Shown here one piece after another: positions 24,493 through 34,746 of a stretch of 64,000 bases of DNA. The notes under the pieces were generated by a model. It did no database searches, was not told where the DNA came from, and saw only the letters and a program-made list of their open reading frames with translations. The position numbers and the translations under genes were made by a program. Origin of the DNA: Polychytrium aggregatum (Eukaryota; Chytridiomycota; Chytridiomycetes; Polychytriales); the NCBI RefSeq assembly GCF_025602895.1, contig NW_026516270.1, positions 124,001 through 188,000 of the forward strand, written 5' to 3'. The first letter of the stretch is position 1, and every line of letters begins with the position of its first letter.

Positions 24493-26882
24493 ATACCTCA
24501 GTGTCGCATTGCTGAGCCACTTGCGCTGTGATCACGTACGGCAAGCATGTGTTGCAAACTCACACCTATCTCTCTTTCTCCTCTCAGGCGAGTATACATC
24601 TGCGTTTTTCCTCACCCACCACTCGTTCACGACATCGATCGAGGTCCTGAATCATCTTGGCAAGCGCTACGAAACAACTCCACCGTACGGATTGACCCAG
24701 CAGCTTTTTGACGAGTACATCAGCCAGAAGCTTGTTCCAATGCGCCTGAGGTGAGTCGCTTGCGGTATTTGTCAACTCGTGCCGGGTTGTCCACGGCCAA
24801 TTCGTGCAGGTGTGAAGTTCGTGCTATGCCTCGGGGCAATGCGCATCGCTAGTATCGCAAATGGACCCATTTTGATCAAATGCGACTTTCAGGATCTGCA
24901 ACGTCATCAAGCTGTGGATTGAACGACACTTTCTCGAGGACTTTGGTGAAAACGAGCTGTTACTTCTCAAGGTCCGCGACTTTATCCACACCAAGATTGC
25001 GGTGGACTTCCCAAAGGTTGCAACAGCGATGCTTCAGCTGCTCGAAGAAAAGGTAGGCGATCGCCAGAGTGCTGCAATCGACGCCATGAGTGAGTATACG
25101 GCGGCTGTGGTTGATGTGGTTGATGTGGTTGATGTGGTTGATGTGGTTGATGTGGTTAATGTGGTTGATGTGGTTAATGTGGTTGATGTGGTTAATGTGG
25201 TTAATGTGGTTAATGTGGTTAATGTGGCTGCTGTATTGCTCACAAGTTATGTGATACATTAGCCATTCTTAGCTTGCTGCAATAATCATTGTAACCATGG
25301 TAGCTGCTCGATCGGATCACACTCACTCAGTCGCATCACTCGTTGTCACCGTCACTTCCAGATCGAGGTCCCCTATGCTTTGTCAGAGCCACAGTCGAAT
25401 CCAAACGCACTCGTCCCTAAGCCGATTCTCCCTCGTCATCCCGACCTGCATTCGCTGCTCCAAGCTGACCACAGCGCCTTCCTGGAAATCGATCCCATGG
25501 AAATGGCACGCCAGATGACTCTGATTGAATTTGATCACTTCCGTCATGTGCAGGCGTGGGAATGCACCGATCAGATCTGGGGCGACAAGCGAAAGAAGGA
25601 GCTTGCGGCCATCTCGGCGCTGCAATCTCGTGGCAACCTCGCCAGCATCAAATCGAGCGCCGGCATATCCAGGATGATCAAGCACACCAACAATGTAACG
25701 TACTGCGCTTGAACACTGTTGAATGGTGCTTCCGTCCTGCCCGTTGCTTGCAGCAGACTCCATGCCGTCCGCCATGTCCCAGAAATGCCCCCCGATCCTT
25801 GCCCGTGCGCTGACCCCTCCTTTCCCAGCTTACAATGTGGGTGGCAAACTGCATCATCACATGCGAGCCCCTCAAGCCGAGGATCGGCGTGCTTCGGTAC
25901 TTTGCCCAATTCGCACTGGTAGGTATACAACCAAGAGCAGCCGCTGTCGCAAGGACCGCTCGGGCGGCGGACTCACTCCAGCTACTTTCATGCCGATATG
26001 CTTCGTTCAGTACTGCAAAGAGCTCAACAACTTCAACGGAGTCACCGGTATCGTCGCGGGGCTATCCATGGCGCCGATCAAGCGTCTGAAGAAAACATGG
26101 CAGGCAGGTTGAAGTGGAGGCGGTGAATCTCTCGCTGAGGTGCCTTGGGCTCGCCTCAGAAGACCAATCCGCAACCTTGCTGATCCCATGCGTCTTCTCT
26201 AGGGATTCCAAGAAAAGTTCCCCAAGGTTCATGATCAATACGAGGACCTGGCCGACCTCGTGAGCCCCAAGGGCCAATACAGCAACTACCGAAAGGCGCT
26301 CAAGTCCATGAGGCCGCCGCTGATTCCATTTCTTGGTACGGCCACAGCCTCATCATTGGCAGAGACCGGGATTTGGAGTGGAACCTGGTGTGGCGCTTCC
26401 CTGGGGTCGCTCTGGCTCGTCAATGAAAGCGCATCGCATCACTCCAATGGTAACTCGGACTGGCTCTCGCTGACGATTGGATTCGCCCCCAACCACAAAT
26501 CAAACCGGCTCCCATCACCAAATCGGCCACGGCTCCCGCCAAACCAAATGGGGCCGTAGGCGTATATCTTACGGATCTGACATTTGTGGACCTGGGCAAT
26601 CCCTCGTTCTTACCCAACTCCAACTACATCAACTTTGAGAAGCGCCGTAAGGTATACGAGATCGTCAAGGAAATCCTGGGGTATCAGAAGGTGGCGTACA
26701 CATTTGCCAAGGTGCCAGCGATCATGGAACTGATCATGGGGCTCGGGTCGCACTACGACGATCGGACGCCATGGAGCGGGCGGAGCGGACACTCGCTCAT
26801 GAACGAGGACGAGCTCTATGAGCAGAGTCTCGTAATCGAGCCGCGGGAGGAGGAAGACGACGACGAGGATGACGAGTGGTAG
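20289..26882 (+). CDS. Ankyrin-repeat Ras guanine-nucleotide exchange factor
   Basis: Activates a Ras-family GTPase by GDP release. Exons 20289-20344, 20608-20737, 20854-22380, 22660-23049, 23167-23268, 23446-24379, 24588-24750, 24893-25052, 25362-25694, 25829-25918, 26011-26103, 26203-26335, 26560-26882; 1477 aa. Ankyrin repeats at about 88-150 (YGNTKLHLAAQHDDYPLV) and 270-434 (DGCTALMKAAYQGY, GNTALTWACSSGKLEVV, STPLMSACYGGHVEIV), separated by a poly-Gln run (about 213-231). A helical middle region contains two copies of a GxWPPxxAxxDM module. RasGEF_N is about 1025-1154; the CDC25-type catalytic domain is about 1185-1430: DPMEMARQMTLIEFDHF, LTMWVANCIITCE, CKELNNFNGVTGIVAGLS, RLKKTW, NYRKALKSMRPPLIPFLGVY then LTDLTF. 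The tail is acidic. The junction 26103/26203 needs a GC donor; a GT alternative (26107/26213) loses two residues. Confidence 0.88.
21304..21360 (+). repeat. CAG/CAA tract encoding poly-Gln
   Basis: Mixed cagcaacag triplets coding about 19 consecutive glutamines between the two ankyrin blocks of the RasGEF protein. The CAA interruptions would stabilise it. Confidence 0.95.
22549..22650. repeat. ~21-25-bp imperfect tandem repeat in RasGEF intron 3
   Basis: Four drifted copies of a unit containing gtgctagccaacaatgc, ending close to the acceptor at 22658-22659; confined to intron 22381-22659. Confidence 0.75.
24406..24492. repeat. Hexanucleotide (gttgtc)n in RasGEF intron 6
   Basis: About 14 uninterrupted copies of gttgtc inside intron 24380-24587. 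Likely length-polymorphic. Confidence 0.95.
25106..25228. repeat. 9-bp tandem repeat (gtggttgat/gtggttaat)n in RasGEF intron 8
   Basis: About 13 copies of a 9-mer with an ordered switch from gtggttgat through alternating to gtggttaat copies, inside intron 25053-25361. The pattern of variants suggests stepwise expansion. Confidence 0.92.
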
Positions 26883-27155
26883 AGGCGGTGAAATATAGAC
26901 AGTGTGAGTCCCAAGCGGAGCCGAACCGGCCGAGCGATAACAGCAGATGCCCAGCAACGACAAGACGGGAAATCTTCGGTTAACGCAGTATGAACAGTGT
27001 TCCCGCTGCTGCATCGATCGGGAGGGACGGTGGAGGGAGGAGGGGATAAGTACAGCAGGCCATGGCCGATGCACAGTTGCCCGTGATGCTGGCCGAGCTG
27101 CATGGTGGGCGGGCTGCGGATGACTGTGGTTGTATTGAGCCAAGGAAAATGTCCA

Positions 27156-27755
27156 TCACTGCAGCGATTTCTGAGCTTGCTGCAGACCCTCGTTGAAGCG
27201 CTGGATAACGAGCACGCTGGTGTCCAGGAAGCGCTCGACGCAGTTGGTCAGACAGACTGGTTGATCGGCGGGGCAGATGAACGGAGATCAAGAAGCCGAC
27301 GAGATGGCGGCCGCGTTAGTTTCGAGTGGTGTCTGCCTTTGAAAGACCCTATGTTGACCGCATCTGTAATGCCGTTGGCGATACAGCATATCGGGCAGCG
27401 TACCTTCGTCAGACTTGTCGGTCTGGGACTTGATCTTCGTGATGCACTTGTCCCTTTTGGTGCAAATTATCCGCGATGAGCAGCAAGTTCTCGAAGTGAA
27501 TTCATGACAAACATACAGAAAGCCACATGTAACCACCATGGCGTCGCCTGTGGCTGATCGAGCCCAAGGCCGTGGAGGGCTGCAGGCGAGCCGGATGCGG
27601 ATTCGCAATGTCCTCTCGGCTTACCAGCAGATGTCGGTGTAGTTGTGGACAGCGGCCTGGAACTCGGATCGCTTCTCGACAACCTGGACAAACTCCTCGA
27701 GCTCCTTCTGGTGGACGGGATCAAGCCCGGCGGACAGCTGTGACGGGGCACTCAT
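27156..27755 (-). CDS. TIM8: Tim8, small TIM chaperone
   Basis: Zinc-ribbon-like intermembrane-space chaperone that works with Tim13 to carry inner-membrane precursors to the TIM22 or TIM23 translocase. Exons 27755-27625, 27453-27404, 27256-27156; 93 aa, in phase. The twin CX3C motif is assembled from three exons: the first pair (CWDKC) spans junction 1 and the second (CLTNC) follows junction 2. Flanking signatures are LEEFVQVVEKRSEFQ, VHNYTDIC, and NCVERFLDTSVLVIQRF. Length and spacing match Tim8/DDP1 rather than Tim9, 10 or 13. Confidence 0.93.
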
Positions 27756-28236
27756 GGCGATGCTTTGGTGGGCCTGGCAAATGTCGGTGATGAAAGCGAT
27801 GAAGCCAAGAACACAACTGAAAAAGTCGCTGGCGCTTGAGCCCGTGGTCATGTGACAACCGCGGCCTGCGCCACACTGTCCAGCCAGCGATTCCCACAGG
27901 CAACCGGGACGATCACAATGCTTAGGACTGATGGGTTCTCGTTACTATTGTGGGGACTGTGACACACAATTATCCATTACAACGATGGGCGTCCAGGGTC
28001 GCTGAGAGAGGAGACTGAGAGGGAGCTGAGAGGAAACCGAGAGGCAACGGGTTCTCATTGAGCTGATCCCATCGATAGGTGCGCTGCTTTCTGAAGCAAG
28101 CACAGCGACCAACTTACTCTTCTCTGGACGAAATAGGGGCGTGTCATACGAAGCATGGTCGATTAGATAGTACAGCTGAGTGCAGCACACCGAAGCAGAA
28201 GCTCTGAATCGCACTGTCTGCTGAGCCTGGGATGCT
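27756..28236. other. Intergenic, TIM8 5' flank / AN1 gene 3' flank
   Basis: 481 bp; contains short g-a-g-a-g repetition (gagagaggagactgagagggagctgag, about 28002-28035). No gene seen. Confidence 0.45.
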
Positions 28237-29946
28237 TCAGTCCTGGTATGCATCGGGACTTATCATGGCCTCGATGGTTCTCTCGAGGATCAGGATCGAG
28301 CCATTCTGTATGGACTTGCTGGCAATCAGCGCCTTTAAGCTCGATGACGTTGGAAGTGCCTGCCCCTCGACGTTGAACAGCGATAGTTTCTGGATGGATG
28401 CAGAGGACGTCAGCGGTGATGTTGGACGACTACCTATGCATAACCAGGGTTGGGCTGGAGCTTTGCCTGGGATACCAAACGCACCTTGTCGGGCTGCGAG
28501 TTATTGAAGTTGGACACCCTTCCGGCGTCCGCGATCTTGTCGAGCACTTTTCCGATGTTCCAGTCCTGCATAGATGAGAGTCGCAACCAATGTCAGGCAC
28601 ATTCGAAGACCACTCAAATGGACACTGGCTTCAGCAATTTGCCTGCGCGGCGAGCGGTCAATGGGATCGGATTTATCCTATGCAAAGGAATGCGTGGCAC
28701 TTACTCGGTGAAAGTACAACGGAAGGCTGGGCTGAGGCCTCTCGAGGGGAAAGAAAGCCCGGAAGTACACTCTATTGTCGGCGGGAACGCTGGAGTCGCC
28801 CTATCGGGGCGATTGTAGTATTTGAGCGCCACGATCCTTCTGCAGCACGCTGGCCCTGGCTTTGACTGTAGCTCTACATCGAATGTGCATACCTTTGCGT
28901 GCATCTTGAGTCGCATGAGCTCCACCGCGGGTGACGACCGTTTTGCTTTCTTGACCGGCGGGGAGAGCTTGGCCGTCGGGGCTCCAGGCTGGATCTTGTC
29001 GGATATGAGTTGTTGAATAGCTGTCTTTTTGTCCTGTGCAGCCTTGGCATCGAGCTCGATATTAGGGCAGGAGTGGTCTGGTGGATGTCGATGGCTGCAC
29101 CAGGCAGTATCAAAAAGGTCTGAAGTCAATACATGCACGACCTTCGAAGCGCTGATGCCAGATTGCGTACTTGAGACAAAACGGCGATCCGCATCGGCGG
29201 CACTTGGACGCCCACAGCTCGGCGACAGTGCATCCTGCAAAGCTGCAGGGAATCTTGGCGGACGGTCGGGCCGGAAGAACGTGATCGATGCATCCAGACT
29301 TTTGATGAAGCTCGACCTGAATACATGGGATAGCAGCCGGGTGAGTCAACTGGATGCTTGCTCGGTGCTGAACGGGAAGCTCTAGGGAAAGGGCGACATT
29401 ACATAGGTTGCTGGGTCTTGGTCTTCATCGACTTTGAGGATGTTTTTGCAAAGCGGGCACACTGGCAGTGCCCTCTGAGCAAACGAGCCCATCACGATGC
29501 CGGGGATTAGGAAAGCGCATGTTTGGATCCGGTATCGAGTGTCAGTCGAGATGGGTCAGCTCGCCTCTCTGGATGCGGCATCGTATATTGTGCCTCCGTT
29601 GGTAGCACTCGGATACTTGCATCTGTCGCCTCCCACTTTTCGCAGCCGTGGGTCTGAGGATGTCGGTGGTCAAGACTGTGCGATAGGGGGGAGGTCAAGG
29701 TACAGGCCACGGACAGGAGGCAATCTTGCTCGGATGGGAGTGTTTCGACCAACAGTCTCACCAGTATATCGCATGGCAAGCCGAGCATGCAAATGGCAGA
29801 AAGTCTGGTATCGAGACGGCAGAGGATCAGCATAAGCAATGGATCTCGACATGGAAGCTGGTCGAGCGGCGATGATTTCCGCGACCCGCTTGACGCTCAC
29901 CCAGGCGGGCGCACGCCGGATGCGAGCAATGCGATCCTAGATCCAT
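28237..29946 (-). CDS. Double AN1 zinc-finger protein (ZFAND1/ZFAND2, Cuz1/Tmc1-like)
   Basis: Family members bind Cdc48/p97 and the proteasome during arsenite or misfolding stress. Exons 29946-29901, 29804-29762, 29675-29609, 29474-29403, 29316-29171, 29094-28893, 28565-28485, 28389-28237; 269 aa. The first AN1 finger is built from three exons: DLGSHCSHPAC, then DFLPFACSACHAIYC, then LDHRHPQTHGC. A CPLC linker motif follows (LPVCPLCKNIL). The second finger reads IPCSFAGCTVAELW, CRRCGSPFCLNHRHPPDHSC. A Lys/Pro-rich helix and a C-terminal ubiquitin-like segment follow (DWNIGKVLDKIAD, LSLFNVEGQALP, IQNGSILILERT), like that of ZFAND1. The junction of exons 3 and 4 is uncertain: donor 29608 with acceptor 29475 keeps phase but makes the inter-finger spacer a few residues longer than usual. 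Confidence 0.85.
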
Positions 29947-30481
29947 CTCGAATAGCAGAAAAAAACGGGTCGGGATTGTGTCTTGTATAGATCAGATGCG
30001 TTGGATATGCGTTGGATGCGCTGGATATGCGTTGGATGCGCCTCGATCGACTGATCTGATCAAAGCCGAAATGGGACCATCGGCGAGGCGGAAGGCGGGA
30101 TCGGCTTTTGGCCACCCCCACGGACTGGGCGAGGGCCACACACACACCACCAGCGCCGATGCGATGCGATGCGATGCCATGCCATGCCATGCCATGCCAT
30201 GCGAATGTGCACATGTCCCCTCTCTAACCGGCCCCGCAGTGCTGGCTGTCCAGGGCGTCCAGCAGCAGGGCCATGATGCAGGCGAGGGCGTTCTTGGTGA
30301 GAGCCCGACGCGCTGCGCATTCATTACCGGATCGAACCTGATTTTTTTTTGTTGCTGGTTCCTCTGCTCGTCTCGCTCGGCCGTCCTGGGCGATCCCACA
30401 TTCACGCCCCAGGCTCGGCCAACGCACTTGCCCACCCGATCTGCATCCCAACCCCCCACAGCACAGCACAGCAGAGCCAGC
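29947..30481. other. Divergent promoter region, AN1 gene / NOP2, with two minisatellites
   Basis: 535 bp. At 29995-30050 there are alternating ttggatgcgc/ttggatatgcg units (about four copies). At 30161-30205 a pentamer run gatg(c)/catgc (gatgcgatgc then catgccatgc, about nine units) forms a partial palindrome. No gene seen. Confidence 0.6.
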
Positions 30482-33400
30482 ATGGGTGCCCGAGGACACC
30501 AAGCGTCAAAGAAGCAGAGAGATCCCAAGCCCATTTCGGACGCGGCCGTTGCAAAGCTGCGTGTCCAGAAGGGCTTGCCGCCCGAGGAGCTCCCCGAGGC
30601 CCCCAAGACCGTCCGCCAGCTCAAGAAGGAGAAGAAGGCTCAGGCCATCGCCAAGGCCAAGACCGAAGCCAAGTCGAAGCCAGCACTGCCGGCCAAGGCG
30701 TCGCAGAAGCAGCAGGCGCAGATCCAAAAGCCAGGTGGGTCCTCGCTCCTCCCCGTTGCTGCAGTGAGCAGACTCGCGGCCTGCATTTCGGGAGAGGGGA
30801 GGGAGGGCACGCCTTACTCTCCGGATCTGGCAGATGCCGTCCTCCATATTTTGTGGCTTGCACATGATCTCGACTAGTCGAATCGCCGACCGTGCTCGTC
30901 CTGGAGGTCCATCGGATGCTGCCACGCACACCACCTCCACGGCAGACCAACCACAGCGCAATACGATGGACTGCTGTCGACTTTGTCGCATCCTTGTTCC
31001 TGCACGAGCTCTTAAGCTGGCTTTGTTTCAGCTGTGTGTTGATCGTTCACTCTCTCCTCACCCGCTGCTCCATCACGGATACTGCTTCTACAATCTATGG
31101 ATTCTCGTGGCTGCTCGATCCCTCAAGTGAACGCAAAGAAACAGAAGAAATCGGAACCCGCTCTGTGGGACGATGCTGAAGTCGAAGACGACGACGACGC
31201 CGGCATCCTGAACGGCGAAGAGGATTGGGAAGACGAGGACGAGGACGAGAATGCGGACGAACTGGCTCGCTTCGATGACGAGTCCGATGACGAGGCCTTG
31301 CCCCCGACCAAGAAGGCCAAAGTCGCCAAGAAGAAGGAGACAAAGGAGTCCGTTATTCGTGATATCGAGAACGCATTTGGCATGAGCAAGAAGATGCTCA
31401 AAAAGCGGGCCAAATACGAGCCCGAGGAGGACGAAATCGAAGAGGACGACGACGAGGGCGAAGAGGACGACGATGATGACGAAGGCGTCATGGTCAGTTT
31501 GCCCTGATCGTAGCAAGAGTGCTCGCTCGGGTACGATGGGCCATGTAAGTTGCCAAGCGAATGGCCACTGATTTCCATTCGCGCATCCCAGAACGATGAG
31601 TTTGACGACGATGAAGATGAGGATGGAGATGAGGATGAGGATGACGAAGAGGACGATCAAGCCATTGCCAGCGGCTCCAAAAAGATCCAGATGGACTTTG
31701 GCGACGAGGACGACGAAGAAGACGAGGACGACGAGCTGCCTGTCGAGCGAGAGGCGCGCGAGCTGGATCGCCAGGCGCAAGAAGATGCCGAGCTTGCCGA
31801 GGCTGAGCTGCAAACCAACATTGAGCAGCGGGAGAAGTTTGTGCTGCCCTCGGGCCAGGAGATCGAGAAGGAGGGCGAGTCGACAGACGATCTGGGAGTC
31901 ATTCAGACAAGAATCCAGGAGATCCTGCGAGTCCTCAACAACTTCAAGGATTTGCGTGAGCCCGGGAGGTAAGTCCGGTTGACCGCATGAGCTGCAAAAA
32001 CCCTCGGTCCTATCAAGGCCATTTGTGGGATTGATGCCTTTTTCATTTGGTAACTGCTCACACCGCTTATCTGCCGATCATCCGCTATGCTCCAGATCGA
32101 GATCCGAGTACGTTAGTCAGCTTCTGAAGGATCTCGCTCAGTACTACGGCTACAACGACTATCTGATGCAGAAGCTGTTCGAGCTGTTCCCAGTGTCCGA
32201 GGTTTGTGGCATTGCCTGCATGCTCCTCCGTACACAGCAGCCACTGGCGCGAGCTTGAACTGATCCCGCTTGGCGCACAGGCGATCGAATTCTTCGAGGC
32301 CAACGAAGTCGCCCGTCCAATAGTCATCCGCACAAACACTCTCAAGACCCGCCGCCGCGACCTGGCTCAAGCGCTGATCAACCGCGGCGTCAACCTCGAG
32401 CCCATCGGCAAATGGAGCAAGGTCGGCATCCAGATCTTTGACTCGGCCGTTCCAATCGGAGCGACCCCCGAGTATCTGGCTGGGCACTACATGCTCCAGT
32501 CTGCCAGCTCGTTCTTGCCTGTGATGGCGCTCGCGCCTCAGGAGAACGAACGTGTGTTGGACATGGCTGCCGCTCCGGGAGGCAAGACCACATACATCGG
32601 TGAGTAGACTGAGCTGCGAGTCCCTCGGCCGCCACTTTTGGCGAAAGAGCGGTGCACTCTTGATACATCAGCGCTTGCTCACACTGACGCCACACTCCTA
32701 TTCTGTGTCGATTTGCTCGTGCAGCCGCTCTGCAAAAGAACACAGGATGCATCTTTGCCAACGATGCCAACAAGGCTCGCTGCAAGTCGCTGGTGGCCAA
32801 CATCCACCGTCTGGGTGTGCGAAACGCCGTGGTTTGCAACTATGATGGCCGAGAGTTCCCCGGTGTGATCGGCGGGTTTGACCGCATCCTCCTCGATGCC
32901 CCGTGCTCGGGCACAGGTGTCATCAGCAAGGATCAGAGCGTCAAGGTCAACAAGGTATGGGCTTGAACCATTCTTGAGTGTGCGCTCCGGTGGCTCAACA
33001 AAGCAGCCATGCCGTTTCCATGCACGATGCTTATTGGATCTGTCATGATATTCCGCTTTGGCTTCCGTGGCTGGTGCTAGTCCGAGGAGGACTTCCGGAT
33101 CATCACGCACCTTCAAAAGGAACTCATTCTGGCAGCGATCGACTCTGTCGATGCCAACTCCAAGACCGGCGGCTACATCGTGTACTCTACCTGCTCGGTA
33201 ACGGTGGAGGAGAACGAGGCGGTCGTCGACTATGCTCTGCGCAAGCGCCCCGGAGTCAAGCTGGTGGACACGGGCCTGGAATTCGGCAAGGAGGGCTTCA
33301 CAAGGTTCGTCCCAGCTGCTACTGATGTTGGCCATGCAGTAAATGCGATGGCCCAGCGGGTCCATGAAGCACTGCCTTCCTTTTTGGGGCCCCGAATCGT

Positions 33401-34336
33401 GTTCCAAAGGCAGTTTGCTATCCATAATGTGCTGGCAAAGTGTGCTCATGGCATCTTCAGCGCAAGAACGGATCCTAAACATAGTCGCTAACGATGCAAC
33501 TTGTGGATTTCCACCACCGATGCACTCCCGTGGCATGCGGCTCCGTCATTCATCTACCCGCTCCCAACTCCTTCACCTTCCCTCCGCCCTGTGACCGCGG
33601 TGGCCTCGTTTTACTCGGCGATGGCTGCAGCTTCCGTGGCAAGTCCTTCCTCCCCACCCTCAACCTGACTCGCCGGTACTACCCCCACACCCATAACATG
33701 GACGGCTTCTACGTCGCCAAGTTCAAAAAGGTGTCGAACCACATTCCGAAACCCAAGGACAAACAGAGCACCGCTGATGGAGACGAGGACCAGGGCGAGA
33801 ACAGCGACAGCGATGATGCCGAGGACGACGACGTTGACGGCGATGATGTCGATGGCGACGATGACGAGCAGGACGACAACGAGGAGGAGGCCCAAAGCGA
33901 CAAGACAAAGGCGACCAAAACTGCCAAGACAACCAAGGCCACTAAGGCTGCTGCTGAATCCATCACCTTTGACGATGCGGAGGATGCAGCCTTTATGAAG
34001 AGTAAGCAGATGCTTTGTGCTTGGTTCTCGTGTTGCATCCGTGAGCCTGGTCAGCTTCGGATATCGGCTGGTGGTGTCGAGCGATGCATCTGGTTACGCC
34101 AGCACTCACACGACCGCACACCCACCATGCTCACTATGACAGGCGCCGAAGAGAAGCGGCTAAAGAAGAAGGGCATCAACGTCAAGGCCCTCAACAAGAA
34201 GCCGATCAAGCCCTTCCTCAGCGGCGCAGAAAAGTCTGATGCCGATGCTGGATCCAGCGTGTCTGCGTCACTCAAGGCCATCGGCAAGACCCCAGCGGAC
34301 GGCAAAAAGACAGCCGGCATCAAAAGAAAGAAGTAA
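30482..34336 (+). CDS. NOP2: Nop2/NSUN1 rRNA (cytosine-5) methyltransferase
   Basis: Nucleolar SAM-dependent enzyme that methylates a helix-70-region cytosine of 25S rRNA and is needed for 60S assembly. Exons 30482-30734, 31128-31492, 31592-31968, 32096-32201, 32281-32599, 32725-32954, 33081-33304, 33631-34001, 34143-34336; 812 aa, all in phase. Residues 1-330 are basic then strongly acidic (long Asp/Glu runs). The catalytic core includes [19 protein letters not shown] loop [25 protein letters not shown], the motif IV cysteine in [11 protein letters not shown], and the motif VI catalytic cysteine in [27 protein letters not shown] closes the Nop2 core. The tail is again acidic then Lys-rich. 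Exon 8 begins in phase at 33631 although the long preceding intron offers other acceptors. Confidence 0.95.
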
Positions 34337-34746
34337 CGAGCGCGCGGCTGCTTGACACGGGGGCACTTTACGACTCGCCCCGACTTCACTTTTGCTGCAT
34401 GAGCAATAAAAAACTGCACGATAGAGCATTTGTGGATGCCCACAACGGAGAGCACCCTTGCAGCTGATGCGCTCGTATTTGCAGTATAAAGCTGTCGTGC
34501 ACAGCGACGAGATGGCCCGAGGAAATGGGTGTGAATGGGCTCTCGGGGAAGGGATGGGGATCGCATTTTTTTTTTTCCACTCTGGAAGCACTATTCGCGG
34601 CAATTACAAAAAAAGAAAAAAGATAATCTATACGGCGTTTCGCAGCAAGGAGGAAGAGATAGAGGGCAGCGATGCGACCGCATGGGCAAGGGGATATCGC
34701 CGTCCTGCTCACTGGCGGAGGCATTGTTCGCAGGTCACGGACTGGT
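34337..34746. other. Convergent intergenic region, NOP2 / GDP-mannose pyrophosphorylase
   Basis: 410 bp between two stop codons. Contains an 11-bp T run at about 34566-34577 and an A-rich stretch (34607-34625) that could serve as 3'-end signals for the two converging transcripts. Confidence 0.5.

Noticed and set aside
34566-34600. T-run followed by ccactctgga, faintly like the right end of the inverted-repeat element
   Set aside because: Lacks the CAGTC outer end, TA flank and GGGACA core; treated as ordinary 3'-flank sequence.
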